64,000 bases of DNA from Pararheinheimera marina. Lineage in GTDB: Bacteria > Pseudomonadota > Gammaproteobacteria > Enterobacterales > Alteromonadaceae. Below are positions 1-8,641 of the stretch, in pieces. The notes beneath the pieces were generated by a model. It was given only the letters and a program-made list of their open reading frames with translations. It had not been told where the DNA came from and did no database searches. The number at the start of each line of letters is the position of its first letter. Positions within the stretch are counted from its first letter, which is position 1. The DNA is taken from positions 310,001 through 374,000 of the forward strand of contig NZ_JBHSGB010000006.1 in the NCBI RefSeq assembly GCF_042654345.1, given 5' to 3'. The translations under genes were made by a program, and so were the position numbers.

Positions 1-193
1 CGTCGGTATCGGACAGCCGACAATGCAGCTGCTGCGATTCACTGTGATGGTACACCTGATGCAACATACTGCGGGCCGCTTCGACCATTTCGTCGCCCTG
101 ATAAAACCAGTTGTACAGCTGGTTCAGGCTGAAAAACAGCAGCAGCACCAGCAGTACAATACCGAGGTAAAAACGCAGCAACGCCGACTTCAT
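1..193 (-). CDS. Sensor histidine kinase, N-terminal fragment (runs off window)
   Basis: Only the first 64 codons are in the window. The ATG at 193-191 overlaps the TGA of the upstream response regulator in an ATGA junction, so the two are translationally coupled. The peptide starts MKSALLRFYLGIVLLVLLLF, a positively charged end followed by one strong membrane segment (about residues 5-25). A soluble stretch rich in Gln and His then begins, as expected for the periplasmic sensor region of a two-component kinase. The kinase assignment rests on this topology and on its place directly after an OmpR-type regulator; no catalytic motif is visible here. Confidence 0.7.
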   Translation of the reverse strand, partial: MKSALLRFYLGIVLLVLLLFFSLNQLYNWFYQGDEMVEAARSMLHQVYHHSESQQLHCRLSDTD

Positions 194-885
194 TCGTCGC
201 CTCCTGCCAGGCTGGCGTGGCTGATGCGGTAGCCCTGCCCCCACACCACCTGCACATTCCAGTTCGGATCCTGTTGCTGCAGTTTTTTCCGTAGCCGCGA
301 CGCCCGGCCATCCATGGTGCGGTCGACGCCATCGTATTCACGGGTCAGCTGTTCGCGAAACAGCCGTTCACGGCTCACCACAGCGCCGTAGTTTTCCAAC
401 AGCGTCTGCAGTAACTGCAATTCGGCATTGGTCAGCCGCAGCTCTTCAGTGTCGAGAAACACCCGTCCGGCCACCTGATCAATGTGCAGGTTATGCCGCT
501 TTATAAAAGTGCGGTCTGGCTCTGCCACTATTGCAGGTAAAAACACCTTAATCTTCGCCAGCAGAATTCGTGGGTCCAGCGGTTTGAGCAGGTAATCCTG
601 AGCGCCCAGTTCCAGACCTTGCAGCTGAGCACCGACCGAGGTTTGTGCTGTCATGAAGAGCACAGGTCCTTTAAACTGCTGGCGAATTTGTTTCACCAAA
701 TCGAAACCGCTGCTGCCCGGCAACATCACATCACAGACCAATAAATCAAAACGCTGGGCCAGCAGCAGCTTTTTTGCTTTTTGTGCATTGCCACAGCTGC
801 TGACCTGGTAGCCTTCATTTTGCAGAAAGTCTGCCACCAGCTTGCACAACTCAGCATCGTCTTCCACCAGCAGAATATGCTGCAT
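190..885 (-). CDS. OmpR/PhoB-family response regulator
   Basis: This 231-residue DNA-binding response regulator presumably acts with the kinase that overlaps its 3' end. The receiver domain (about 1-115) has the acidic pair of LLVEDD, the phosphoacceptor Asp52 in VCDVMLPG, the Thr of FMTAQ and the Lys of LLKPLDP. A winged-helix domain fills the C-terminal 100 residues, with a recognition-helix region RTMDGRASRLRKKL. The frame opens at a TTG at 900, but the ATG at 885 is preferred. It forms an ATGA overlap with the stop of the preceding gene and follows GGGGGA at a suitable distance. The promoter it controls cannot be read from the sequence. Confidence 0.9.
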   Translation of the reverse strand: MQHILLVEDDAELCKLVADFLQNEGYQVSSCGNAQKAKKLLLAQRFDLLVCDVMLPGSSGFDLVKQIRQQFKGPVLFMTAQTSVGAQLQGLELGAQDYLLKPLDPRILLAKIKVFLPAIVAEPDRTFIKRHNLHIDQVAGRVFLDTEELRLTNAELQLLQTLLENYGAVVSRERLFREQLTREYDGVDRTMDGRASRLRKKLQQQDPNWNVQVVWGQGYRISHASLAGGDE

Positions 886-1259
886 CAGGGCGTCCCCCAA
901 CTGCGGCTACGCTTAAGCAACTGATCGCCGGCATTCAGGTCCACCTGCAATACCCGCACTAACCGCTGGCTGACCAGCGCCCCCGACTGCTGATCACGCA
1001 ATTCAAAACGGCTGTGTTCAGTCAATACCAGTTGCAACTGCTGCCTGACCTCGCGGCCACAGAGTAAAGGTTCTGCTTTGGACTGCAGATAAAGGCATAG
1101 CTGTTGTTCGTTTTGCCATTCAACGGAGAGTTGCAGGCTGCAGGCTTGATGGCTGTGGTGAAGACATAAACGTGGCTTCAGGCTAAACGAGTCAGCCCGG
1201 GCCTGGCCAGTGCACAGCATCGCGCCGCCCAATAACAAGGAAATAAACAGTAGTCGCAT
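885..1259 (-). CDS. DUF3019 family secreted protein
   Basis: A 124-residue exported protein of unknown function. An N-terminal signal peptide (MRLLFISLLLGGAMLCTGQA, cleavage near ARA-DS) is followed by a short Cys-containing domain (CLHHSHQAC, LCLYLQS, LLCGREV) that resembles DUF3019, a family known from Alteromonadales next to two-component genes. The frame extends upstream to a TTG at 1277, but the ATG at 1259 sits directly before the signal peptide and is chosen. The stop overlaps the response-regulator start (ATGA), so the three genes probably form one operon in which this protein could be a periplasmic accessory of the kinase. That role is inference from position only. Confidence 0.72.
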   Translation of the reverse strand: MRLLFISLLLGGAMLCTGQARADSFSLKPRLCLHHSHQACSLQLSVEWQNEQQLCLYLQSKAEPLLCGREVRQQLQLVLTEHSRFELRDQQSGALVSQRLVRVLQVDLNAGDQLLKRSRSWGTP

Positions 1260-1300
1260 AACGAAGTGCCGACACAAAGTGAAGTTATTACTCTGCCTGA

Positions 1301-1340
1301 AGCTTTACCGGCAGGCAAGCAAGCGACTGCCGGTAAAGCT
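1301..1340. repeat. 14-bp perfect inverted repeat downstream of the receptor gene
   Basis: AGCTTTACCGGCAG at 1301-1314 is repeated in inverse orientation at 1327-1340, with a 12-base spacer. It lies between the start of the DUF3019 gene and the stop of the TonB-dependent receptor, both on the minus strand. No T-run follows on either strand, so it is not a textbook intrinsic terminator, although the stem is strong enough to stabilise a receptor mRNA 3' end. Confidence 0.75.
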
Positions 1341-1348
1341 GGTGCAGA

Positions 1349-3877
1349 TCAGAACTGATAACGTACTTCCAGGCCATAGGTCAGTGGCGGGTTCAATGAC
1401 ACCGTTGGCGTGCCAAGTGCAGCGGCGGCAAAGCCACCAATACCGCCTGTGGTGTCCTGGTCCAGCAGGTTTTTGCCAAACAGCGCCAGTTCCCACTGAT
1501 CATCACTGCTGCTCCAGCTGATGCGGGCATTCAGATCTTTGCGATCGGCGAAATAAGCCGGAATGCTGTAGGCCACAGGCAACAGGTCTGGATCATCAGC
1601 TCTGGTATTTTCTTCGTAGACATAGTCCATATGCAGCTTCAGATACCCATTGGCCCATTGGCCTGGCACCGCCCAGTCTGCCGTCAGGGTGTACGAATCG
1701 GCCGTTGAGCCTTTGTCGGTGTCAGTCACTAAGTCGCCGTCTGCGTTATAGAACTGATCCCATCTGGATTCTGTTTTGCGATACTCAGTGACCAGACCCA
1801 ACTTCAGGCTGTCCAGCGCCTGCCAGTCCAGCACCAGCTCCATACCCCGGATATCCTGGTCGCCGTTAATCACCATAGGCACAGCCACGCCGGAATCCGG
1901 CTCTTTGCTGTTGACCGATTGCTGCCTGTTGTCCAGATCCATGTCAAAAGCAACCAGTTGCAGACGGACTGTCTGCCATAAATCGGCTTTGTAGCCCAGC
2001 TCCATGCTGGTCACTTCTTCCGGTTCAAAAGGAGTCATCGCAGAGCGCGGATCTAAGGAGTCATAACCGCCTGACTTATAGCCGGTGGAATAGGACAGAT
2101 ACAGCATCTGCTCGTCCGTCAGGTTTTAGCGGGCCACAGCGCGGCCTGTCCATTTACTCCAGCTGTTGCTGGCATTGAGCTGCGGCATTAACGGGAATAA
2201 AAAGTCGGTCAGGCCATTCATTGGCGCGCCAAAAGAACGTTCTTTGATTTCCCAGCTAAAGTCTTTGTCATCCTTGCTGTAACGCAGGCCGGCGGTCAGG
2301 CCCCATTGCTCATTCAACTGGTAATCGACATCGGAGTAAACACCAATGGAGGTGAAGTTACCTGTATTGATAATATCTTCGCTCCACAGCTGGCCAGTTG
2401 CAGAAGGCCCAAAGATTTCATTAATGCCCAACCCAGCACTGATGGCCTGGTAGGTTAAATCGCCGGTGGCCTGAATAGCAGCCACCAGTTCAGGGCTAAA
2501 GGGCGCGGCACCCAGTTGCTGCAATAAGCCACCCACGGACGGGTCCACCATGGCCATCACACTTAAAATGCTGGCCCAGTCCTGCGGGTTCCATAAATGG
2601 TCAGCTGGCAGGCCCATCATGCTGATCATCTCATCCGGTACACCAGCGCCCTGCAGGGCCGGGATCAGCATGGCGTTGATATCGGCCGTAGTCAGCCGGG
2701 CTATGGTGTCGGCAGTAATATTCAGGCTGGTCTTCTGGTAAACATTTTCTTTGCTGTAGGTCAGACCGCCGACATAACTTAACTTGTCATGCTGGTAGTT
2801 AATTTGCAGTTCGTTGTAAAAAATGTCGGAGTCTTCGAAGTTAATGGTGTCTAGGTAACGGGTTTTGTCGGCGGTGCCGTCGGTGTCGTCTCGGCCTGAA
2901 ACTTCCCATTGTCGTTTGCTGCTAATAAATTTCCCTGACCATTCATCATTAAAGTCATGGCTAATTTTCAGCGACCATGCATCCATGTCGCGGCGTTCAT
3001 GGCCGTCAACCACATCGTTTTCGACGATACGGTCAGTCACATTCATGCTGTACGCATAAGGGCTGACGCCAACGCCTGGCGCATAACCCTGGTTCATATC
3101 GTCATAGTCATAACTTAATTGCACTTTGGTGCTGCTGTTCGGCTGCCACAAGGCGGCCAGCCGCGCCGCTTTATGATTACGGTTGCCCAGCTCTTCGCCC
3201 TGGTAATCCTCGTAGAGGTTGTCAACAAAAGAGTCGCGCTTGTTACTCATCATATTAAGCCGCACCGCAAATTCGTCACTGATGGCTTTGTTGCCCATCA
3301 GCTCATAACGTTGCTGGTTGTAGTTGCCCAGCGTGGCTTTGACAAAGGCCTCGTCGTCCTGCGCTGGGGCGTTCGGGATCATATTGACCACACCGGCTGC
3401 GGCATTTTTGCCAAACAAAGTCCCTTGTGGGCCTTTGAGAATTTCAATGCGCTGCATGTCGGAGAACATCACACTTTGCGCAGCACGAGGCAGGTAAAAA
3501 TCGTCAAAGAAAATAGCAACAGACGGGTCGCCCCCCGTACTGATATTGCTGCTGGAAATCCCCCGCATGGTGGCGCTGGCCTGGGCGACCGCATCTTTAC
3601 TGAAGGTAAAACCCGGGGTGTAGTCGCTGATATCACCCAGCAGTACTGAGTTGGTTTCTTTTAAATCTGTTGCAGAAATACTGTCGATGGCGACCGGCAC
3701 GTCCATCAGGTTTTGCACCCGCTTTTGTGCTGTCACCGTCATCACTTCAATGGCTGGTTCTTCTTTGGTATCTGCCTGTTGCGCCAGCAGATTGTGACTG
3801 CACAGCGCCAACACCACCCCTGCAGCCAGTGGATGCAGACTAAAGCCTTTGCCAAGGCGCAATTGCTTTGTAGACAT
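1349..3877 (-). pseudogene. TonB-dependent outer-membrane receptor interrupted by an in-frame TAA
   Basis: The frame encodes an 842-codon TonB-dependent receptor, but codon 584 (2128-2126) is TAA. Reading continues in the same frame on both sides (…GRAVAR-stop-NLTDEQMLYLSYSTGY), so no frameshift is involved and one base separates it from an intact gene, most simply a Tyr codon changed to TAA. Features in order: a start with a good GGGGAG site; a signal peptide ending at LLAQ; a TonB-box-like stretch near 43-50 (EVMTVTAQ); a plug domain with the LKGPQGTLFGKNAAAG signature; a barrel; and a C-terminal strand ending in Phe (YGLEVRYQF) after the stop. Truncation at 583 residues would remove the last third of the barrel. 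The substrate is unknown. It diverges from the cytochrome operon at 4108. A sequencing error cannot be excluded. Confidence 0.85.
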
Positions 3878-4107
3878 AAGTTTCTCCCCGTTCTTGTTGT
3901 TCTGTTTTTCGGGATCTGACGCTCTCTACTGAACTTGTACTGCGTCCCTTCAGAGGCGGATCTCGTCCATTCCGATACTACCTGCGCTGTTCTCGAAATT
4001 CAGCGAACTGGACAATTTTGTACACTTTTCGGTTTGAACCCTGAGAGCTGAAAACGCAAGCTTAGGCCAGACAACCACAAAGAATTAAACTTATAAATGG
4101 CGTTGAT
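3878..4107. promoter_or_regulatory. Divergent promoter region, receptor / cytochrome operon
   Basis: These 230 bases separate the receptor from the divergent cytochrome operon and must hold both promoters. A TATAAA at 4092-4097 lies only 10 bases before the cytochrome ATG. An imperfect 20-bp dyad (GTTC…GAAC, 3989-4008) sits near the middle and could be an operator. Neither element is strong, and no recognised regulator box (for example a Fur box) was seen. Confidence 0.4.
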
Positions 4108-4707
4108 ATGCGGATAAAAATCAGAATATTGCCGACATTAGCACTGATTAGCCTGAATACAGCTTTGGCGTCAGAACCAACACTTTGCCTGAGCTGCCAT
4201 GGCGACAACAGCAGAGCGGCCACCTCAGCGCCGCTGCTGGACGCCCAGCTGAAACCTTATCTGCAAAAACAATTGCAGCAATTCAGAGCGGGCGAACGTG
4301 GCAGTGACCCCGCCGACGCCGCAGGCCAAACCATGGCCGCCGTTGCCAAAACCCTGACCGATGCCGACATAGCGCAATTCGCAGGCTACTTCGCTGCACT
4401 GCCAAAAACTGCAGTGGCAGCAGAGCCCGCAGCCGCTGAGCTGCTCGACAAAGGTCGTCGCCTCTACATTGGCAACTGCGGCACCTGCCATGGCAATCAG
4501 GCCGAAGGCAATAACGCCTTGCATGCCCCTGCACTGGCCGCGCAAAGCCCGGCTTACCTGCTACTGCAGCTGCAGCATTTTCGCAGCGGTCTGCGTGGCC
4601 AACTTAAAACCGACAAGCCAGGCCGCCAGATGGCGATGATGGCGAAAACGCTGACTGAGCAGGATGTGCAGGCCGTGGTGGCCTATATCGGAGCAGGGCT
4701 GCCATGA
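4108..4707 (+). CDS. Diheme c-type cytochrome, cytochrome c4-like
   Basis: A 199-residue periplasmic cytochrome with two tandem class-I cytochrome c domains. Signal peptide is about residues 1-21 (LALISLNTALAS). Heme-attachment motifs are CLSCH (27-31) and CGTCH (124-128). Each half repeats the c4 pattern: a helix with YLxxQLQxFRxGxRG, then a Met-containing loop before KTLT(D/E), where MAAVAKTLTD and MAMMAKTLTE probably supply the axial Met. Cytochrome c4 proteins carry electrons between membrane complexes and periplasmic enzymes. This one begins an operon and its stop overlaps the next start (ATGATG), so it is the likely electron partner of the adjacent diheme peroxidase-family protein. Confidence 0.88.
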   Translation: MRIKIRILPTLALISLNTALASEPTLCLSCHGDNSRAATSAPLLDAQLKPYLQKQLQQFRAGERGSDPADAAGQTMAAVAKTLTDADIAQFAGYFAALPKTAVAAEPAAAELLDKGRRLYIGNCGTCHGNQAEGNNALHAPALAAQSPAYLLLQLQHFRSGLRGQLKTDKPGRQMAMMAKTLTEQDVQAVVAYIGAGLP

Positions 4708-5864
4708 TGCTGACCTTTTTTGCTCAACTGGCGCTGGCCGGTCAGCCACTGCAACTGAGTGGCAGCTGCCCACCCAGTTTTGAGCTGACAGCGCAAAACC
4801 AATGCAAGCTGGTGACTCGGTATGACTTGTACGACTCATTGCAAAACAAAGGCGTTGGCGGGACTCAAACCTCCTTACCTGAAGCCCGTGACGGCTTTAC
4901 CCCACAGCAAATTGATTTAGGCCGCTTTTTGTTTTTCGACCCTCTGTTGTCCGCCAACCATCAGCAAGCCTGTGCCAGTTGTCATCAGCCCGCACTGGGC
5001 TTTACCGACGGTAAAGCGCTCAGCACCGGCGCTCATGGGGATGTCGGCACTCGCAGTGCACCCAGTTTGTGGAATGTGGCCTATTTAAAGCAGCTATTCT
5101 GGGACGGCCGCACCAAAACCCTGGAGCAGCAGGCACTGATCCCGCTGTTTGCCAAACATGAAATGGCCAATACCCCGGAGCAGGTGCTGGCCGAGCTGAT
5201 GAGCAATAGCCAGTACCCTGCGCTGTTCCGCCAGGCCTTTCCTGACAAAGAGCAACTGGATTTAACTCAGCTGGCCACAGCGCTCACCGCCTTTCAAAGC
5301 TCACTGATTTCGCTGAACAGCAAATACGATCAGTATGCCCATGGCTACCACCTGGCACTGAACGATGAAGAAATTAAAGGCATGAATGTGTTCCGCTCTT
5401 TTGTAGCGCGCTGTTCGGAATGCCACACCCCGCCACTTTTTACCAACCAGCAAATTGCCGTGATTGGCACGCCGGAGCCGGAAGGCATGCCGTTCGACCC
5501 GGGTGCAGGCAGTGAAGCAGGCAAAGAGAAATGGCGCGGCGGCTTTAAAGTGCCCAGCCTGCGCAATATAGCCCTGACGGGGCCTTATATGCACTCAGGC
5601 CGCTTTGCCACCCTGGAAGAAGCCGCCGAGTTTTACACCAAAGGCCGCGGCCATGCCGTGCCCAAAGGCGAACATTTGCAACTGCACTGGCATATCTGGG
5701 AGCCGAAATTAAGCCCGGAAGAAATTAAGCAACTGGCGGTGTTTATGAATACCCTGACCGATCAAAGCCTGTTACCGGCTATCCCTCAGACTTTACCTTC
5801 TGGCCTGCCGTTACCGGCGGAGCTGCAAACAACCAACGACAACAACAAAGGAATCAAGCCATGA
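4704..5864 (+). CDS. Diheme cytochrome c peroxidase / MauG family protein
   Basis: A 386-residue member of the bacterial diheme cytochrome c peroxidase/MauG superfamily, probably periplasmic through a short leader (MMLTFFAQLALA). Two heme c sites are CASCH (90-94) and CSECH (237-241). The signatures DLGRFLFFDPLLS, NVAYLKQLFWDGR, VPSLRNIALTGPYMHSGR and LEEAAEFY are typical of the family. A Cys pair (C22, C34) ahead of the first domain may form a disulfide. Family members reduce H2O2 with electrons from a cytochrome donor or, as MauG, make oxidative modifications in a partner protein. The sequence alone does not decide which applies. The start overlaps the c4-like gene, and the stop overlaps the beta-helix gene (ATGA). 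Confidence 0.88.
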   Translation: MMLTFFAQLALAGQPLQLSGSCPPSFELTAQNQCKLVTRYDLYDSLQNKGVGGTQTSLPEARDGFTPQQIDLGRFLFFDPLLSANHQQACASCHQPALGFTDGKALSTGAHGDVGTRSAPSLWNVAYLKQLFWDGRTKTLEQQALIPLFAKHEMANTPEQVLAELMSNSQYPALFRQAFPDKEQLDLTQLATALTAFQSSLISLNSKYDQYAHGYHLALNDEEIKGMNVFRSFVARCSECHTPPLFTNQQIAVIGTPEPEGMPFDPGAGSEAGKEKWRGGFKVPSLRNIALTGPYMHSGRFATLEEAAEFYTKGRGHAVPKGEHLQLHWHIWEPKLSPEEIKQLAVFMNTLTDQSLLPAIPQTLPSGLPLPAELQTTNDNNKGIKP

Positions 5865-7360
5865 AAAAAACGACGGTGGCATTGGCTCTGCTGGTCCCTG
5901 TGGCCTTTATTGCCGGCAGTTACCTGTCTGGCTCCGGTCAATCAGCTCCAGCCTATCAGCCCGATGTCAGCTATGGCGCCAGCGGCGATGCCGGGAGCAC
6001 GGCCAATCAGAAAAAATCAGTGATCAATACCATGGCACCAGGCGCTGTGCACCAGGTGAAACCTGGCCAGCTGATTATGGACGCAGTGCAGGCGGCCAAC
6101 CCGGGCGATATGATCCAGGTCTGGCCAGGCGACTATAACGAAACTGTCTACATCGACAAAGACAATATCCGGCTCTCTGGGGTCATTGTTGAAGGCAAAC
6201 GCCCGCGACTGTTTGGTGACGGCCATTTAAACGATGCCATCCTGTATTCCGGCAACAACATCGTGGTGGAGAACTTCCTGATCACCAAATACAAAGGCAA
6301 CGGCATTATGGGCCAGGCCGGCAATAACTTTGAGATCAGAAACAACATTATTGAAGACACCGGCGTGTACGGCATTTTCCCGCAACTGGGTGACAACGGT
6401 ATTGTTGAACACAACGTGGTTTACGGCATTGAAGACGCCGCCATTTACATTGGCATGAGCGATCATATTCATGTCGCCAACAACGAAGTATTCGACAGTG
6501 TGGCCGGTATCGAAATTGAAAACAGCCGTCACGCCATTGTTGAAAACAACTTTGTGCACAACAACACCGGCGGCATTCTGGCTTTTGTCACCCCTGGCCT
6601 GCCGATTAAAGACACAGTGGATGTGATTATCCGTAATAACTGGATCAGCAATAACAACACCAAAAACTTTGGTGCACCTGGCTCCACTGTGTCTGGCATT
6701 CCGGCTGGTACCGGCATTCTGATTATGGCGGCCGACAAAGTGGTGATTGAAGACAACCTGATTATTGGCAATAAAACCGCCGGTATCATTGTGACCGACC
6801 ACCAGAACGCCCCGAATACCACGCTGGATCCGGAGTCAGATCCTTACCCGGATGAGGTGATGATTTTGAATAACCTGATGTACAACAATGGTTACGACAC
6901 CATTCCGGAGGCCAAAGTGCTGATGGCAACTGAGCTGAAACAAGGCAACCCGGATATTGTGCGGGTGGGCGACAGCAACAAGAGTTGTATCAATAACCCG
7001 CAGCAGTACATCACGGTTGGTGTGGCGAAATGGCCATCCTGCAGTTTTACCAATACCGACAACGTGGTGAGCTACCTGCTGGACACCCCTGCGGCCCCTC
7101 GTTCAGTGGATGCCAAAGACAAAGGTAAATACGCCTATCTCGGTATTTGCACCGGCTGCCACGCCTACACCGGCCGTCTGATTGGCCCGCCGGTTCAGGT
7201 GATCCAAAGCCTGTATATGGACGACCCGCAAGGTCTGGCTAATTTTATTGCCAACCCGGTGAAAAAACGCGAAGACTTCCCGGCCATGCCAAAACAGGAC
7301 TACCTGGACGCAGAAACCCGCTTAGCAGTGGCGGAATATATGTTATCCGTGACCAAATAA
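5861..7360 (+). CDS. Parallel beta-helix protein with C-terminal cytochrome c domain
   Basis: A 499-residue exported protein. After a signal sequence (about 1-25) and a linker, residues 65-350 contain many short right-handed beta-helix turns with Asn ladders (NNIVVENFLI, NNFEIRNNIIED, NGIVEHNVVYG, VVIEDNLIIGN), as in NosD/AlgG-like and TIGR03805-type proteins. A cytochrome c domain follows, with CTGCH at 430-434 and a likely Met ligand in PAMPKQ near the end. To my knowledge TIGR03805 proteins usually pair with a separate diheme cytochrome; here a heme is fused to the helix. Beta-helices generally bind or process polysaccharide. The start overlaps the peroxidase gene (ATGA) and a terminator follows. 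The substrate is unknown. Confidence 0.85.
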   Translation: MKKTTVALALLVPVAFIAGSYLSGSGQSAPAYQPDVSYGASGDAGSTANQKKSVINTMAPGAVHQVKPGQLIMDAVQAANPGDMIQVWPGDYNETVYIDKDNIRLSGVIVEGKRPRLFGDGHLNDAILYSGNNIVVENFLITKYKGNGIMGQAGNNFEIRNNIIEDTGVYGIFPQLGDNGIVEHNVVYGIEDAAIYIGMSDHIHVANNEVFDSVAGIEIENSRHAIVENNFVHNNTGGILAFVTPGLPIKDTVDVIIRNNWISNNNTKNFGAPGSTVSGIPAGTGILIMAADKVVIEDNLIIGNKTAGIIVTDHQNAPNTTLDPESDPYPDEVMILNNLMYNNGYDTIPEAKVLMATELKQGNPDIVRVGDSNKSCINNPQQYITVGVAKWPSCSFTNTDNVVSYLLDTPAAPRSVDAKDKGKYAYLGICTGCHAYTGRLIGPPVQVIQSLYMDDPQGLANFIANPVKKREDFPAMPKQDYLDAETRLAVAEYMLSVTK

Positions 7361-7383
7361 GTCACCTGAACAGGTGGCTGTAG

Positions 7384-7409
7384 GGGCGCAGCTTGCTGCG
7401 CCCTTTTTT
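7384..7409 (+). terminator. Intrinsic terminator of the cytochrome operon
   Basis: An 8-bp GC-rich stem (GGGCGCAG / CTGCGCCC) with a CTTG loop is followed by six T. It lies 24 bases after the stop of the beta-helix cytochrome and ends the 4108-7360 operon. Confidence 0.9.
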
Positions 7410-7478
7410 AATTCCCCGGGCTCTGGCTTACCATCCGCAGGACTCCGCTTATTGCTGCCCTTGTTCCTTTGCCTTTGC

Positions 7479-8471
7479 TTAGGCTACAGTCACCACCACT
7501 TTGCCCACTTGTTGATTGGATTCCAGAAAGCGGGTTGCTTGCTGTATTTGCTCCAGTGGGAAAGTTTTTGCGATCACCGGGTTCAACTGACCCGATGCCA
7601 GGCCAGCGCTGATAAAGGCTTTGGCACGCTCTAGCGTTGCGTCGTCGGACACCACTTCGTTGTACAGATAGCCTTTAAGGGTCAAGCTCTTGCCCAGTAC
7701 GGTGAACAGCGGAAAAGGAGTCGGCTCCGAACTCAGTGCGCCATATTCAAACAAAATCCCGCCTCTGGCCATGCTGGCAGTGAGCGGCTCAAAAGCGGGT
7801 CCGCCAACAGGGTCGAACACGACCCGGGCACCTTTGCCAGCGGTTATTTCCATCACTCGCGCGACTAAATCTTCTTCCTCAGTGGCAACCACATAATGCG
7901 CCCCAGCATCCAGCAAAGCCTGACGCTTGGCAGAGGTTCGTGAGGTCGCAATTACCGTCGCGCCGACAATCCGTGCAATCTGAAAAGCGGCCAAACCCAC
8001 ACTGCTGGACGCTGCAGTCACGATCACTACATCATCTTTGCTCAGTTTTGCCTGATCAATCAAAGCCCCCCACGCTGTCACATATTGCATCCAGGACGCA
8101 GCCGCCGCTTCAAAGGAGATACTGGCAGGGTGCTTGACCAAATGACGGGCTGGCACATTAGCCACTTCGCCATAGGTGCCCCAGCGGGCAATATCATTTG
8201 GCGGAATTAAACTGACCACATCACCGTGAGCAAATTCAGTGACCGACGAGCCTACAGCAGAGACAACACCTGAAGCTTCATAGCCAAGGCGACTTGGAAA
8301 AACCGCCTCTTGCAGATAGGCATGATTGCGGAACATGACTTCGGCGCGGTTTAAACCTATGGCGCGCACCGCGATTTGCACTTCATCTGCGGCAGGCTGT
8401 GGTACATCCACATCCTCCAGTTTGAGCACACTTGCGTCACCATACTCATGAATACGAACAATACGGGCCAT
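7479..8471 (-). CDS. Zinc-independent medium-chain dehydrogenase, quinone oxidoreductase type
   Basis: A 330-residue NAD(P)H-dependent oxidoreductase of the MDR superfamily. The N-terminal GroES-like domain has GYEASGVV and the quinone-reductase-type IGLNRAEVMFRN but lacks the Cys/His set for catalytic or structural zinc. The nucleotide-binding Rossmann fold carries AASSSVGLAAFQIA, and ATSRT, at the cofactor adenosine pocket, suggests a preference for NADP(H). FDPVGG and the C-terminal VGKVVVTV are also family-typical. Members reduce quinones or alkenals. GAGG lies 7 bases before the ATG. It diverges from a LysR gene that probably regulates it. The physiological substrate cannot be named. Confidence 0.88.
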   Translation of the reverse strand: MARIVRIHEYGDASVLKLEDVDVPQPAADEVQIAVRAIGLNRAEVMFRNHAYLQEAVFPSRLGYEASGVVSAVGSSVTEFAHGDVVSLIPPNDIARWGTYGEVANVPARHLVKHPASISFEAAAASWMQYVTAWGALIDQAKLSKDDVVIVTAASSSVGLAAFQIARIVGATVIATSRTSAKRQALLDAGAHYVVATEEEDLVARVMEITAGKGARVVFDPVGGPAFEPLTASMARGGILFEYGALSSEPTPFPLFTVLGKSLTLKGYLYNEVVSDDATLERAKAFISAGLASGQLNPVIAKTFPLEQIQQATRFLESNQQVGKVVVTVA

Positions 8472-8489
8472 CGGTATACCTCTGTCAAT

Positions 8490-8505
8490 TTAGTGAGTGA
8501 ACTAA
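8490..8505. promoter_or_regulatory. Palindromic operator candidate between MDR oxidoreductase and LysR genes
   Basis: TTAGT-N6-ACTAA is a perfect 5+5 dyad lying 18 bases upstream of the oxidoreductase ATG in the 170-base divergent region. The AT-rich stretch at 8590-8615 nearer the LysR start may hold its promoter. The dyad could bind the divergent LysR regulator or another repressor; this is inferred from position. Confidence 0.4.
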
Positions 8506-8641
8506 CCAACCAAGTCGCCATGAAGGGATTCTGGGTTGATGAGCAGCAGAATAGCGCGCCAGATAATCACTCAGAAGACACGGATATTTGAATTAATTAT
8601 TATATTATCTGATAACAGTCATAGTGATTGGTGTGCACCCG

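Noticed and set aside
2108..2125. Frameshift as the cause of the receptor interruption
   Set aside because: The codons before and after the TAA are in the same frame and the six codons between the stop and the next Met are family-like, so a substitution rather than an indel explains it.
3119..3649. 176-codon open frame antisense to the TonB receptor
   Set aside because: It lies opposite the conserved plug domain and has no independent coding signature.
6227..6802. 191-codon open frame antisense to the beta-helix cytochrome gene
   Set aside because: Its Asn/Val/His-rich sequence mirrors the repeated Asn codons of the real gene; there is no start signal.
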